NCBI RefSeq assembly: GCF_014284175.1
Contig: NZ_JACOGA010000019.1
Location: 1-64,000, forward strand
DNA from: Affinundibacterium flavidum
GTDB taxonomy: Bacteria; Pseudomonadota; Gammaproteobacteria; Burkholderiales; Burkholderiaceae_D
Direction of reading: 5' to 3'
Length of the DNA stretch: 64,000 bases
Both the position numbers and the translations under genes were made by a program. Positions 43,372-52,053 of the stretch are shown in pieces; position 1 is the stretch's first letter, and the number at the start of each line of letters is the position of its first letter. A model generated the notes under the pieces. It made no database searches. It worked only from the letters and a program-made list of their open reading frames with translations, and was not told the origin of the DNA.

Positions 43372-45318
43372 ATGCAAGCAAATCAAGCAGCACGAATTCA
43401 AACAGTGCAGACCGCGCAACATCCAACGCCCCATTTATTGGCAGATATTGGCGGAACCTATGCACGCTTTACTCTGGAAATGAGTAAAGGGGATTTCCAA
43501 TATACGCGTTCTTTATTGTGTGCCGACTATCCTGATTTTTATGCCGCGGTCAAAGCCTATGTGCAAACTTTGCCGAATATTCAAATTGAGCATGCGGCGG
43601 TAGCGATTGCTAATCCGGTTGATGGCGACCAAGTCAGTATGACTAACTACCATTGGCAATTCTCCATTGAAGAAATGCGGCAAAAACTGGGTTTTGATAC
43701 GCTACTCATCGTCAATGACTTTACTGCTTTGGCGATGGCTTTGCCACGTCTCGGGGCGAATGATGTACAGCAAATCGGTGGCGGTGAAGTACGTAAGCAA
43801 AGCGTAATTGGCTTATTAGGGCCAGGTAGTGGTTTGGGAACTTCGGGTTTGATTCCGGCTGGAGATGGTTGGATCTCGCTAGGATCAGAAGGTGGACATA
43901 CTAGCTTTGGACCACGTGATGAGCGTGAAATCGCGATTTTGCGCTATGTCTGGAAACATTTTGAACACGTCTCTTTTGAACGATTGGTGTCTGGCCCCGG
44001 ACTTGAATTGATTTATCGTGCGCTCGCAGATCGGGCTCAGGTCGCGGCGAAAGAATTGACTGCACCAGAAATCACTCAGCATGCTCTGGATGCGAGCGAC
44101 GCCCAATGTGTAGAAGCACTGGAAGTGTTTTGCGCCTTGCTCGGAACCGCCGCAGCGAATCTGGCAGTGACTTTGGGCGCGATGGGAGGTATTTATATCG
44201 GTGGCGGTATCGTACCGCGTCTCGGCGAGTATTTTGCGGCTTCCAGTTTCCGTTCTCGCTTTGAAGAAAAAGGGCGTTTTAGTCGTTATGTTGCCGCGAT
44301 TCCAACCTTTGTAATCACGGCCGAACACGCGACCTTCATTGGTGCTGCCGCCATTTTGGATGCGCAATTGCGCACCCTACAAACTGAACCCGGCTCCGCC
44401 ATACTTGGGCAGATACGACGCATACGCGCTGATCTGTCGCCAGCAGAATTACGCGTTGCTGAACACGTGTTGGCGCATGCCAGGGCAGTGGTGAACGATC
44501 CGATTGCAGAAATCGCACGCGCGGCGGACGTTAGTCAACCAACGGTGATTCGGTTTTGCCGCTCCTTGGGTTGCGAAGGTTTATCTGACTTTAAGTTACG
44601 TTTAGCATCTGGCTTGACTGGTACCGTGCCTGTCACCCATATTCAAGTAACTGACGATGACTCGGCATTAGAGTTAGGTGCAAAAGTTTTGGGAAATACC
44701 GCATCCTCAATTTTGCAGGTGCGCAGCCAACTTAATCGCGACATGATAGAGCGCGCGATTCAACTGATCAGTGGCGCGAATAAGCTCGAATTTTATGCGA
44801 TTGGCCACTATGGCGTCGTTGCGCAAGATGCGCAGTTTAAGTTTTTGCGACTCGGCATACCGAGTATCGCGCATACCGATTCGCGCTTGCAGTTATTGTC
44901 AGCCAGTGTCCTGGGCGATAAAGATGTGGTTGTGATTAGTAGCAGCAGTGGCCGCTTGCCTGAGCTGATCGAAGTCGCCGAGAAAGCCCGTGAACGCGGC
45001 GCAAAAATTATTGCTATCGCCGCTAGTCATTCACCTTTGATACGCAAAGCCGATGTGGCCTTGATCGTCGATCATGTGGAAGATGTGAGTACCCATTTGC
45101 CTATGGTTAGCCGGATCTTGCATCTGCTGGTGATCGATATGTTGGCAGTTGGGGTGGCGATGGGACGTAATCCTGGCGCTGCGAACTTGATGACAGGCGA
45201 GGCCGACGAGCGACTGGATGAAACCAAACCCGTCGTCAGCAAACCAGCGGCACGCAATCAAGCTCCTGGCGTTAGCTTGGCATCGCCGTTGGCTAAGCTG
45301 ACTTCGCATAGTCGCTAG
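43372..45318 (+). CDS. bifunctional glucokinase / RpiR-family (HexR-like) regulator
   Basis: A 648-residue fusion. Residues about 22-335 are a full glucokinase (LLADIGGTYARFTLE; GPGSGLGTSGLIP; GSEGGHTSFGP; GGIYIGGGIVPRLGEYF). Residues about 345-425 are an RpiR helix-turn-helix (SPAELRVAEHVLAHARAVVNDPIAEIARAADVSQPTVIRFCRSLG), and about 465-600 a SIS sugar-phosphate-binding domain (VVVISSSSGRLPELIEVAEKARERGAKIIAIAA). This fusion is known in Burkholderiales. It probably senses a sugar phosphate made by its own kinase and controls glucose use through the TGTA-N7-TACA sites nearby. Confidence 0.92.
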   Translation: MQANQAARIQTVQTAQHPTPHLLADIGGTYARFTLEMSKGDFQYTRSLLCADYPDFYAAVKAYVQTLPNIQIEHAAVAIANPVDGDQVSMTNYHWQFSIEEMRQKLGFDTLLIVNDFTALAMALPRLGANDVQQIGGGEVRKQSVIGLLGPGSGLGTSGLIPAGDGWISLGSEGGHTSFGPRDEREIAILRYVWKHFEHVSFERLVSGPGLELIYRALADRAQVAAKELTAPEITQHALDASDAQCVEALEVFCALLGTAAANLAVTLGAMGGIYIGGGIVPRLGEYFAASSFRSRFEEKGRFSRYVAAIPTFVITAEHATFIGAAAILDAQLRTLQTEPGSAILGQIRRIRADLSPAELRVAEHVLAHARAVVNDPIAEIARAADVSQPTVIRFCRSLGCEGLSDFKLRLASGLTGTVPVTHIQVTDDDSALELGAKVLGNTASSILQVRSQLNRDMIERAIQLISGANKLEFYAIGHYGVVAQDAQFKFLRLGIPSIAHTDSRLQLLSASVLGDKDVVVISSSSGRLPELIEVAEKARERGAKIIAIAASHSPLIRKADVALIVDHVEDVSTHLPMVSRILHLLVIDMLAVGVAMGRNPGAANLMTGEADERLDETKPVVSKPAARNQAPGVSLASPLAKLTSHSR

Positions 45319-45348
45319 GTAAATTGCTCATTCAATTTGCAAGGTCAA

Positions 45349-45396
45349 GTGATTTGCCTCTGCGAGTCTCTGCAAACCCTGTGCAGGGCAAATCAC
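45349..45396. terminator. hairpin between convergent glucokinase-regulator and peroxidase genes
   Basis: Perfect 10-bp arms GTGATTTGCC (45349-45358) and GGCAAATCAC (45387-45396) with a nested TGCAAACCCTGTGCA stem. No T tract, so termination is likely but not certain. Confidence 0.5.
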
Positions 45397-45410
45397 AGTC
45401 AGAACAATTT

Positions 45411-46778
45411 CTATTTTCTAAATGGATTTGTGGCACCGATCGACCTGTCTGCGGGCGCACTCAAGCCTTGTATATTTGGTGCAGCTTGAGGGGCGGCTTG
45501 GGGGCCGGCTTGAGATGTCAGAAATCCATCGCTTAAAGTACGTAAGAACGCGATCATGTCATCCGCTTCATTCGCGGTAAAAGCGGGTGGAGCGTTGCGT
45601 GGCAGATTGAACGGACGTTTATCATTCACGATATTTTTCTGGTATGCCAGCGGCAAATCATTCGGCACTGCGGCGATGCCATACCAACGACGCGGATCGA
45701 CATTGCGAGTGGCATAGAAAGCTAAGACCTCACGCAGATCTTTGAAGAAACCGTTATGCATGAAAGCCTCGCGCTGCGCGACATTACGCAAACTTGGCAT
45801 ACGGAAGCGACCGCAAAATTGTTCTATCGAGACTGTCACTGGTACATTCGCACTCAATGCAGGACGAGTGCGTACTGGCCCACATAGCCCCAAATCAAAA
45901 AAACTAGGGTTGGCATTTTGTGGAATGGCCGTATTTCTTGGTACACCTAGCGCATAGTAAGTAAAATCCGAAAATAGATTGTCTTGTGGATTCTTAGAAG
46001 CCGGATTCATCGTATGACAAGCTGCGCAATTGCCTTTGTTCGGATTCATAAACAAGGCCATACCACGACTTTCGTTGGGAGTGAGTGTGGCTTTACCTTG
46101 TATCATTGCATCGTATTTAGAACTGAAAGCCTGCAAGCCAGGTGTGCTTTCAAAGGCGGCAATCGCTACGCCAATTTTTTGAAACGCTAATTCAGGATTG
46201 TTCAAAATAGTCGCCCCAAATTCCGCTCGCATTTCATTCGCATAGGGCGAGGCAGCGACTTTGCGAACTACGGCAGCGGCATTTAGGTTATTCATTTCTG
46301 CACTAGCTAAAAAAGGCCCCAAGGCTTGGAGTGCCAAAGTATCTGCGCGGCCATCCCAAAAGTGCCCACCTTTGGCTTCAATCACCCCTGCGGTATTGAT
46401 GAAAGAAAAAGGTGGAATAAAACGATTGTAGGCATTGCTCATAGAATTGCGTAAGCCCAACGAAGTCGGCTTGCTGCCGAGAGCAACACCGATGCGTGAT
46501 CCATGATTACCTGCAAATCCAGTGTTCGCCGCATGACAACTAGCGCAAGCAGTACCTGCAGGTTCTGAAAGATTTCTATCGAAGAATAGACGTTGTCCTA
46601 AACTTTCTAAACGCGTTAAAGTTGGTTGTGGTTGTGGTTGTGGTTGTGGTTGTGGTTGTGGTTGCGGCCGCGGAGCCTGTGCAAAGCTCGATAAACTAAA
46701 TTGGCACAGCAATAGCAATGTGAAGATCAATTTCATTGCTGGTGAATTGATATGAGCGCCGGTTGATCTGGTTTGCAT
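45411..46778 (-). CDS. exported di-haem cytochrome c peroxidase (MauG/CcpA family)
   Basis: A 455-residue periplasmic peroxidase. I set the start at 46778, where GGAGG lies 5 bp upstream; an ATG at 46805 lacks one. The signal peptide (KLIFTLLLLCQFSLSSFA) is followed by a Pro-Gln repeat (about seven PQ pairs) encoded by a hexanucleotide repeat, then two haem-c motifs CASCH (first domain) and CAACH (second domain). It reduces hydrogen peroxide with electrons from small cytochromes. Divergent to the two-component genes. Confidence 0.92.
   Translation of the reverse strand: MQTRSTGAHINSPAMKLIFTLLLLCQFSLSSFAQAPRPQPQPQPQPQPQPQPTLTRLESLGQRLFFDRNLSEPAGTACASCHAANTGFAGNHGSRIGVALGSKPTSLGLRNSMSNAYNRFIPPFSFINTAGVIEAKGGHFWDGRADTLALQALGPFLASAEMNNLNAAAVVRKVAASPYANEMRAEFGATILNNPELAFQKIGVAIAAFESTPGLQAFSSKYDAMIQGKATLTPNESRGMALFMNPNKGNCAACHTMNPASKNPQDNLFSDFTYYALGVPRNTAIPQNANPSFFDLGLCGPVRTRPALSANVPVTVSIEQFCGRFRMPSLRNVAQREAFMHNGFFKDLREVLAFYATRNVDPRRWYGIAAVPNDLPLAYQKNIVNDKRPFNLPRNAPPAFTANEADDMIAFLRTLSDGFLTSQAGPQAAPQAAPNIQGLSAPADRSIGATNPFRK
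46624..46665. repeat. hexanucleotide tandem repeat GGTTGT encoding Pro-Gln
   Basis: Six perfect GGTTGT units plus one variant GGTTGC, within the peroxidase gene. Read leftward they encode a PQPQ... linker between signal peptide and first haem domain. Copy number can change without shifting the frame. Confidence 0.95.
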
Positions 46779-47192
46779 GATTCCTCCGATAGAATTTTGG
46801 GACATTCATTTATAAGCATCATGCGTATTTTGGGTCTCCAAAAATCGGATTAATGCTTACCCTGATGAAAATCTTAGAAGTCAAATGTGAAGGAAGAATG
46901 AATTTAGAAAATAATTTCAAGTTTGCGGATGAAGGTATCTACGCATCAGATAGTGCGTCTTTTGCAAAATCACAATTTCTTCACAATTACAGCTTATGAT
47001 CTTTAAATTAAGGTGTTCTTGCGGTGAGCGATAAAGGGAAAAGGGCGTATTGACCTCAAGAATAAATGGAGTAAGGTAGGGTGCACCGTGCGCACCGAAG
47101 CAATCAATGTGTGGTGCGCATAGCGACTCCTACGCAATGAAGCTCTAGCTAGCGTAATTTTGTGCAAGTCTTAACTCAATACTATTAATCGC
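46779..47192. other. intergenic region between peroxidase and sensor kinase
   Basis: 414 bp with an inverted repeat (TGCGCACC 47089-47096 / GGTGCGCA 47113-47120, flanked by GTAGG...CCTAC at 47076-47133), a layout like other extragenic repeats. No gene or clear promoter seen. Confidence 0.45.
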
Positions 47193-48764
47193 ATGCGCTT
47201 AAATATTTCTAAAAAAATATCCCTGTCTTTAATACTCGTATTGGTACTGAGTATTACTACGATGGCATGGCTGACTGGCAGGAGCTTGCAATCGGGCTTT
47301 AACGCTTATCTCAAAGAAAAACAGTTAATCGATTTGAACAAAGTCGCATTGGTGTTGGCAGCTTATTACAGCGAGCACGGTGACTTCAGTAATTTGCGTC
47401 ACAATCCGCGCGTAGTTCGTCCTTTGATTGATGGAGCATTGGGGCGTGTGCCCGATCACTTACAGCGCGAACCTGAGGGGGCATCTGAACGTGACCCTCG
47501 GGAAGAGTCCAGGCTAGATGATGAAATGCCGCCAGCTTTGAGTCGATCGCGCTTGAATCAAGAACGACGATTGACACTCACGCCGGTAGAGCCCGATGTT
47601 GCAAGAAGGCCGCCACGACCTGAACCAGATCGAGACGCACGGCCTCGGCCAGGGATTTTAGATCTGGGGCCGCGCCTGTCTTTGATCGATGAACATGGCG
47701 AACCCGTGTTTGGCCCTTTGCGTCAAGCTCAGGCAACTTTGCAGCAAGCCATAATCCATGATGGAAAATCAGTGGGGATAGTTTTAGCACCAGTGCCCGA
47801 GTTTGGATTTGAGAAATCTACGCTGGAATTTATTCGCAAGCAGATGAGTCACATTGTATTACTTGCCTTGGCTCTGATACTGATTGCTGCCTTAGTTAGT
47901 ATTTGGCTAGGCAAGCATTTGGTACGCCCCATCGCCAGCTTACGGAGAACGACGCAACAGATCGCGAATGGTCATTTACATGCACGCGCTGAAATTGTGA
48001 ACCAAGATGAAATCGGCGACCTGGCGCAGCATATTAATGCAATGGCCAAGCACTTGGAGCAGAACGAATTAAAACGCAGAAAAATCATGGCCGATCTGTC
48101 GCACGAATTACGCACACCTTTGACTGTAATGCGAGCAGAGGTTGAAGCAATGATCGATGGTGTGCGCGCACTCAATATCGAATCGGTGAGATCCTTAGAA
48201 ACTGAAATCCGGCATTTGAACAAACTAGTCGATGATTTACACCAACTTGCGTTGGCCGATGCTGGCGACTTGCGTTTTCACTTCGAACAAATCGACCTGA
48301 GCGATTTGCTGCAACAACTAGGATCTCGTTTTCAAGCGCGCATGTTGCAGGCGCAATTAAGCTTGCAGGTTGAAGTGCCTGATCAGCCAGTGCAATTACT
48401 TGCGGACAGCGGCAGGTTGACGCAAGTGATAGAAAATCTACTGGAAAATAGCTTGCGGTACACCGATCCCGGTGGTCGAGTCTTACTTCGATTGAGCGCG
48501 GCGCTTGGCGTAGTCAACATTTGTATCGAAGACAGTGCACCAGGCTTAGCTGAAGGCAGACATCAAAAAATGTTTGACAGGCTGTATCGAGAAGATCAAG
48601 CACGCTCACGCGTTAAAGGTGGTAGTGGTTTGGGGCTCGCGATCTGTCGTAGCCTGATACTCGCTCACAGTGGCGAAATACAAGCTAGTGCATCAACACT
48701 AGGTGGTGTCAAAATCACGATATTGCTTCCTTCAAGCGACGTGAAACTGAGGAGCTCAATATGA
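47193..48764 (+). CDS. sensor histidine kinase of a BaeS-like two-component system
   Basis: A 523-residue inner-membrane kinase. Membrane helix 1 (about 9-27), a periplasmic region (about 30-218) with an unusual Arg/Pro-rich stretch (about 92-160, e.g. DVARRPPRPEPDRDARPRPG), membrane helix 2 (about 220-238), HAMP (about 240-295), HisKA with phospho-acceptor His304 (DLSHELRTPLTV), and HATPase (NLLENSLRYTD, GGSGLGLAICRSL). Partner of the regulator at 48761, overlapping by 4 bp. BaeS relatives sense envelope stress; the signal here is unknown. Confidence 0.92.
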   Translation: MRLNISKKISLSLILVLVLSITTMAWLTGRSLQSGFNAYLKEKQLIDLNKVALVLAAYYSEHGDFSNLRHNPRVVRPLIDGALGRVPDHLQREPEGASERDPREESRLDDEMPPALSRSRLNQERRLTLTPVEPDVARRPPRPEPDRDARPRPGILDLGPRLSLIDEHGEPVFGPLRQAQATLQQAIIHDGKSVGIVLAPVPEFGFEKSTLEFIRKQMSHIVLLALALILIAALVSIWLGKHLVRPIASLRRTTQQIANGHLHARAEIVNQDEIGDLAQHINAMAKHLEQNELKRRKIMADLSHELRTPLTVMRAEVEAMIDGVRALNIESVRSLETEIRHLNKLVDDLHQLALADAGDLRFHFEQIDLSDLLQQLGSRFQARMLQAQLSLQVEVPDQPVQLLADSGRLTQVIENLLENSLRYTDPGGRVLLRLSAALGVVNICIEDSAPGLAEGRHQKMFDRLYREDQARSRVKGGSGLGLAICRSLILAHSGEIQASASTLGGVKITILLPSSDVKLRSSI

Positions 48765-49468
48765 ATTCAATTGCCTCTGTTTTAGTCGTCGAAGACGATC
48801 ACAAAATTGCCCAGGTTTTAATTGACTACTTGCAGGCAAGTGGATATCAGACTGCACATTGTGATAACGGTACGATCGCTCTACAACGCTTGCGTAGTGA
48901 AGCATTTGACTTGCTGCTATTAGACCGCATGCTACCAGGTATGGATGGTGTGGCATTGTGTATCGCCTTACGACAGTTTTCTACTGTGCCAGTGATCATG
49001 TTGACCGCCATGATAGAGGAAGACGATAAACTCGATGGGCTGGAAGCGGGTGCTGACGATTACGTGTGCAAGCCATTTAGCCCACGTGAAGTCATGGCTA
49101 GAGTCAAGGCGCAATTGCGACGCAGTTTATTGTCGAATAATGCAGAACCTAGTTCGTCCCTGTTTGAAATTAATGCAGAGAATATGAGCATTACTTTGCA
49201 AGGGCAGGTGTTGGCATTGACGCCGGTTGAATACCGTTTGTTTGCTGAGTTAATCAAACACCCAAGTCGCGTTTATAGTCGCCAGCAATTATTGAATGTC
49301 GCGAGTGAAGACTATCGCGAAAGCGGTGATCGCACGATCGATGCCCACATTAAAAATATCCGCAAGAAAATTACCAGTGTGAAATCCACAAGTACGATAG
49401 CGTTTGCTGATTGCCTGCAATCGGTTTATGGTGTTGGTTATCGTTTTGAATTGCCAGTTAGCTATTAA
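48761..49468 (+). CDS. OmpR/PhoB-family response regulator, BaeR-like
   Basis: A 235-residue regulator. Receiver domain: acidic pocket Glu11-Asp12-Asp13, phospho-acceptor Asp55 (LLLLDRMLPG), Thr in MLTAMIEED, Lys104 (CKPFSPREV); this stretch closely follows E. coli BaeR (DDYICKPYSPREVVARV). The C-terminal winged helix ends VYGVGYRFELP. ATG overlaps the kinase stop (ATGA). A tandem array of 11-bp direct repeats, the spacing such regulators bind, starts 24 bp beyond its stop. Confidence 0.93.
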   Translation: MNSIASVLVVEDDHKIAQVLIDYLQASGYQTAHCDNGTIALQRLRSEAFDLLLLDRMLPGMDGVALCIALRQFSTVPVIMLTAMIEEDDKLDGLEAGADDYVCKPFSPREVMARVKAQLRRSLLSNNAEPSSSLFEINAENMSITLQGQVLALTPVEYRLFAELIKHPSRVYSRQQLLNVASEDYRESGDRTIDAHIKNIRKKITSVKSTSTIAFADCLQSVYGVGYRFELPVSY

Positions 49469-49491
49469 GTTCCTGTTTTTCAGATATGGAG

Positions 49492-49546
49492 CCCCCTTAG
49501 TTCCCAATAAGCTCCCAATAAACTTCTAATTAGCTTCTAATTAGCA
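49492..49546. repeat. array of 11-bp direct repeats, candidate response-regulator site
   Basis: Four head-to-tail 11-mers: CCCAATAAGCT, CCCAATAAACT, TCTAATTAGCT, TCTAATTAGCA (49503-49546), plus a weaker fifth unit before them (49492-49502). OmpR/PhoB-type proteins bind direct repeats at 11-bp spacing. Confidence 0.75.
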
Positions 49547-49648
49547 CTCATCAAGTCCTTTAGATAAAGCCCTGATTTCTTCGTACTTTCTCAATTTAGT
49601 ACAGGGCGGTGCTGCAGCTCACGCGCAGCTCAAATGCAGTTTTTGTAG

Positions 49649-49726
49649 CTTAATCCCGCACTTCTCGCGTTTCGTCGCATGCCCATAGCACTTGACTTAG
49701 GGCTCGATTACAGTACAGCCATCGAA
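49649..49726 (+). promoter_or_regulatory. shared promoter module, copy 1
   Basis: In order: TTAATCCC, then TTTCGTCGCAT, TTGACT (49692-49697), 16 bp, TACAGC (49714-49719) and CATCGAA (49720-49726). The same order and spacing recur before the two paralogs at 51592-51668 and 52622-52699. It ends 77 bp before the first gene. Confidence 0.7.
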
Positions 49727-49738
49727 TCACGATTCGAT
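49721..49738. promoter_or_regulatory. 18-bp inverted repeat downstream of promoter module 1
   Basis: ATCGAATC, AC, GATTCGAT: perfect 8-bp arms. It starts within the CATCGAA end of the module. The other two modules keep only the left arm (ATCGAA). Confidence 0.7.
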
Positions 49739-49803
49739 ACAGAAAGCAAACAAAACGCCATACTTAATCACTCGTAATTTAAAACACTTTTTAGGAGAAC
49801 ATC

Positions 49804-50067
49804 ATGAAAACAATTACCGCCACAGCGATCGTTTCTGCAGTATCTGCATGTGTAACATCGTTGATTTTTGTTGGTATCGTCAACGTCGCTACGACAACAC
49901 AAGTCGAAGCTTCACCTGTGCCAGTACAAACAGTGACCGTCCGCCATGCACGCATGACAGAAGCAGAAAAGCTCGCTTATGATCAAGAAACATCGATGAT
50001 GCAAACGGTCGTAATCAGCGCTAAACGTTTAACACCAGCGCAAAAAGCGGCAATGGCGGATGAATAA
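49804..50067 (+). CDS. small exported protein of an unrecognised paralog family, copy 1
   Basis: 87 residues, unknown family. A hydrophobic N-terminal segment (about 5-30, TATAIVSAVSACVTSLIFVG) could be a signal peptide or membrane anchor; a short polar part follows with two similar segments: VQTVTVRHARMTEAEKLAYD (46-65) and VVISAKRLTPAQKAAMADE (69-87). TTAGGAG lies 7 bp before the ATG. About 65% like copies 2 and 3. First gene after the two-component system and its 11-bp repeat array. Confidence 0.85.
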   Translation: MKTITATAIVSAVSACVTSLIFVGIVNVATTTQVEASPVPVQTVTVRHARMTEAEKLAYDQETSMMQTVVISAKRLTPAQKAAMADE

Positions 50068-50169
50068 GAACGGATAGTATTCATCTACCATTGGTACCAG
50101 TTCACAATATTCACGCGCCTAATTATTCATGCGCCTAATTCTGCAAATTGCGTGATAAGTTGAATGGAA

Positions 50170-50200
50170 AAAAATAAGAGTTCGAGTGCCGACTCTTTTA
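50170..50200. terminator. bidirectional hairpin terminator
   Basis: AAGAGT-t-CG pairs with CGACTCTTTT, with an A tract before and T run after, between small paralog 1 (rightward) and the lipoprotein gene (leftward). Confidence 0.6.
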
Positions 50201-50335
50201 GAAGTAAAAGGCAGTAAAAAAATCCGCCTGCGCTGTCTCTAGCGTGGCAATGACGAGAAATTAGCAAAGTAAAATCTCTTCAGGCACTCATTTCTTCTTT
50301 GTAGTCGTATCAATTAATTGAATCTTCACGGCCTC

Positions 50336-51274
50336 TCATTGGCCTTTACGCCAGCCACTATCCAGCCAGTCGTACATCATTAAACTATAGTTGATCGCTA
50401 GAAGTAGTGATTTTTGCGTTGTAGGCAAATCTTTGTTAAGCCATATTTTGGGCGTCGCACCATCTAAGGATGTAGCAGCGACAGTTTGATTCTTGTACTG
50501 TATTTGTAAGCCAGAAAATTGCTGTGGACCGAAAGTCATGGTTCGCCATTCGCCATTCACTAAGTAGCTGCTTTGCTTGATGAGTTCAAATCGCGTCTCG
50601 TTAGCTGTTGTCGGCATTTGCTCCTGTATTTGATCCGACACTTGCCGCTGTATTTGCCCTTGTATTTGCTCCTGTAATTCTATCTTTGGTGTTGATGCAC
50701 TCTCCAGGTCAGTCGCATTGACGGTCAAACGCCACTGTTTGTCATTCTGCTGTAATTCACAGGCCAGATAACTATTTAAGCGCTGACGCAATTCTGTTGT
50801 ACTTGAGCGTTGATTTCCTGAAAAGCGCACGATATCGAGGTGATCTTCTATCGCCACCCGGCGGCAGCGTACTTGCACTTTGTCGGCATTGTTAGGCGTG
50901 AGCGCAAATGCAAAATCTTGCTCGCTATGGAACAAGTAGCGATGACGCGTTTGTCGCCGCAAATCTAACAGATCCAGAAATAGCAAGCGCAAGAATTTAT
51001 CTTTGATTTCAAATCCCTCTAGCAGGCCGCCAGATTCAGAAAACCATAGCTGCGTCCTATCTGTTTTTGCCCACGCCGTTTCTGTACTATGAATTTCGTA
51101 ACCAGGTAAATGCTGTTGATAGACAGAATCACGTAAGCGCCAGGTGGGGCGTTTGATTTCTAATTGATCGGCATTGTCGAGAAAATTTTTGTGCAGGGGA
51201 ATGGATTGATTTTGAACGGTCTGGCAGCCACTGAGTAAGACCGCGACACAGATGAGGGCATTCTTTAGTTGCAT
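50336..51274 (-). CDS. hypothetical lipoprotein with Gln-rich repeat
   Basis: A lipoprotein of about 312 residues with lipobox LLSGC (Cys17) and a Gln-rich helical repeat near residue 205-225 (IQGQIQRQVSDQIQEQM). The rest is beta-rich with DKVQVRCRRVAIEDH; no known domain is recognised. It is read leftward and lies between paralogs 1 and 2; its start ends in the same intergenic region as the module of copy 2, so the two are divergent. Ribosome site weak. Confidence 0.7.
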   Translation of the reverse strand: MQLKNALICVAVLLSGCQTVQNQSIPLHKNFLDNADQLEIKRPTWRLRDSVYQQHLPGYEIHSTETAWAKTDRTQLWFSESGGLLEGFEIKDKFLRLLFLDLLDLRRQTRHRYLFHSEQDFAFALTPNNADKVQVRCRRVAIEDHLDIVRFSGNQRSSTTELRQRLNSYLACELQQNDKQWRLTVNATDLESASTPKIELQEQIQGQIQRQVSDQIQEQMPTTANETRFELIKQSSYLVNGEWRTMTFGPQQFSGLQIQYKNQTVAATSLDGATPKIWLNKDLPTTQKSLLLAINYSLMMYDWLDSGWRKGQ

Positions 51275-51780
51275 GATGATCATTTGTTGATTGGATTGAG
51301 GGTCGGTGCTTGCTAAAAGCGAAGTTCGACATTATGAAAGACATTGAGGCAAGTGATCTGGGGATATAGAGAAGGTAGCGAATAACAGCCCTAAAGGTTA
51401 TTTAGGTAGGACTTGGACGCGTGATAAATGCTTGAAAGTAAGTATAAAATAAGTTTTGAAAATGAGTTTTGAAAGTAATCTTTTAGAGCATGCCTCTATT
51501 CTATGGACGAAGACTTGTACTTTGGCCTGTTATCAATATGCAGCAATCATGCGAGTAGCGTGTTAAGGCGCTTGATCTCACATTTTGCTACTTGAATCCC
51601 GGCTTTCGGCATTTCATCGCATGGCGCTCGCTATTGACTAAGCGCTTGGATAAAGTACACACATCGAAAGGCAAAACGAGATTCAGATTGAACTTCAGAT
51701 GCCATACAGTTCGAAGTAAAAAACAGTGAAATCTTATAACCAAATACCGAAGTAAAACATACCAAATTTAGGAGAAAACC
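51275..51780. other. divergent region between lipoprotein gene and small paralog 2
   Basis: 506 bp; the right part holds promoter module copy 2 (51592-51668). Remaining sequence is AT-rich with no gene seen. Confidence 0.6.
51592..51668 (+). promoter_or_regulatory. shared promoter module, copy 2
   Basis: TTGAATCCC, TTTCATCGCAT, TTGACT (51634-51639), 16 bp, TACACA (51656-51661) and CATCGAA (51662-51668). It is nearly the same as copy 3 in GCTTGGATAAAGTACACA. It ends 112 bp before small paralog 2. Confidence 0.7.
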
Positions 51781-52053
51781 ATGAAAACAATTACCGCAAC
51801 CGCCATCGTCTCAGCAGCTTCTGCTTGCTTAACTTCTTTGATTTTTGTCGGCATCGTCAACGTTGCAACGACCGCAGAAGTCGGCGCAACCGTGACGCCA
51901 GTTCAATCGATCACAGTCAGCGCAAAACGTATGAGTGATGAAGATAAATTGGCTTATGATTTAGAGATGGCACAAATGGTCGTCACGCAAGTCGTCGAAA
52001 TCCGCGCTAAGCGTTTGACTGCTGCTGAAAAAGCTAAAATGGCGAACGAATAA
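51781..52053 (+). CDS. small exported protein of an unrecognised paralog family, copy 2
   Basis: 90 residues. Same layout as copy 1: hydrophobic segment (residues 5-30), linker, then VQSITVSAKRMSDEDKLAYD and VVEIRAKRLTAAEKAKMANE, two related segments each with an AKR core. TTTAGGAG lies 8 bp before the ATG. About 90% identical to copy 3, so those two arose by a recent duplication. Function unknown. Confidence 0.88.
   Translation: MKTITATAIVSAASACLTSLIFVGIVNVATTAEVGATVTPVQSITVSAKRMSDEDKLAYDLEMAQMVVTQVVEIRAKRLTAAEKAKMANE

Larger units (their letters stand above)
49469..49803. other. intergenic regulatory region before the first small paralog
   Basis: Holds the 11-bp repeat array (49492-49546), the shared promoter module (49649-49726) and an 18-bp inverted repeat (49721-49738). 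Confidence 0.7.

Noticed and set aside
43290..43487. 65-residue frame overlapping the start of the glucokinase-regulator gene
   Set aside because: Shadow frame of the real gene; no homology.
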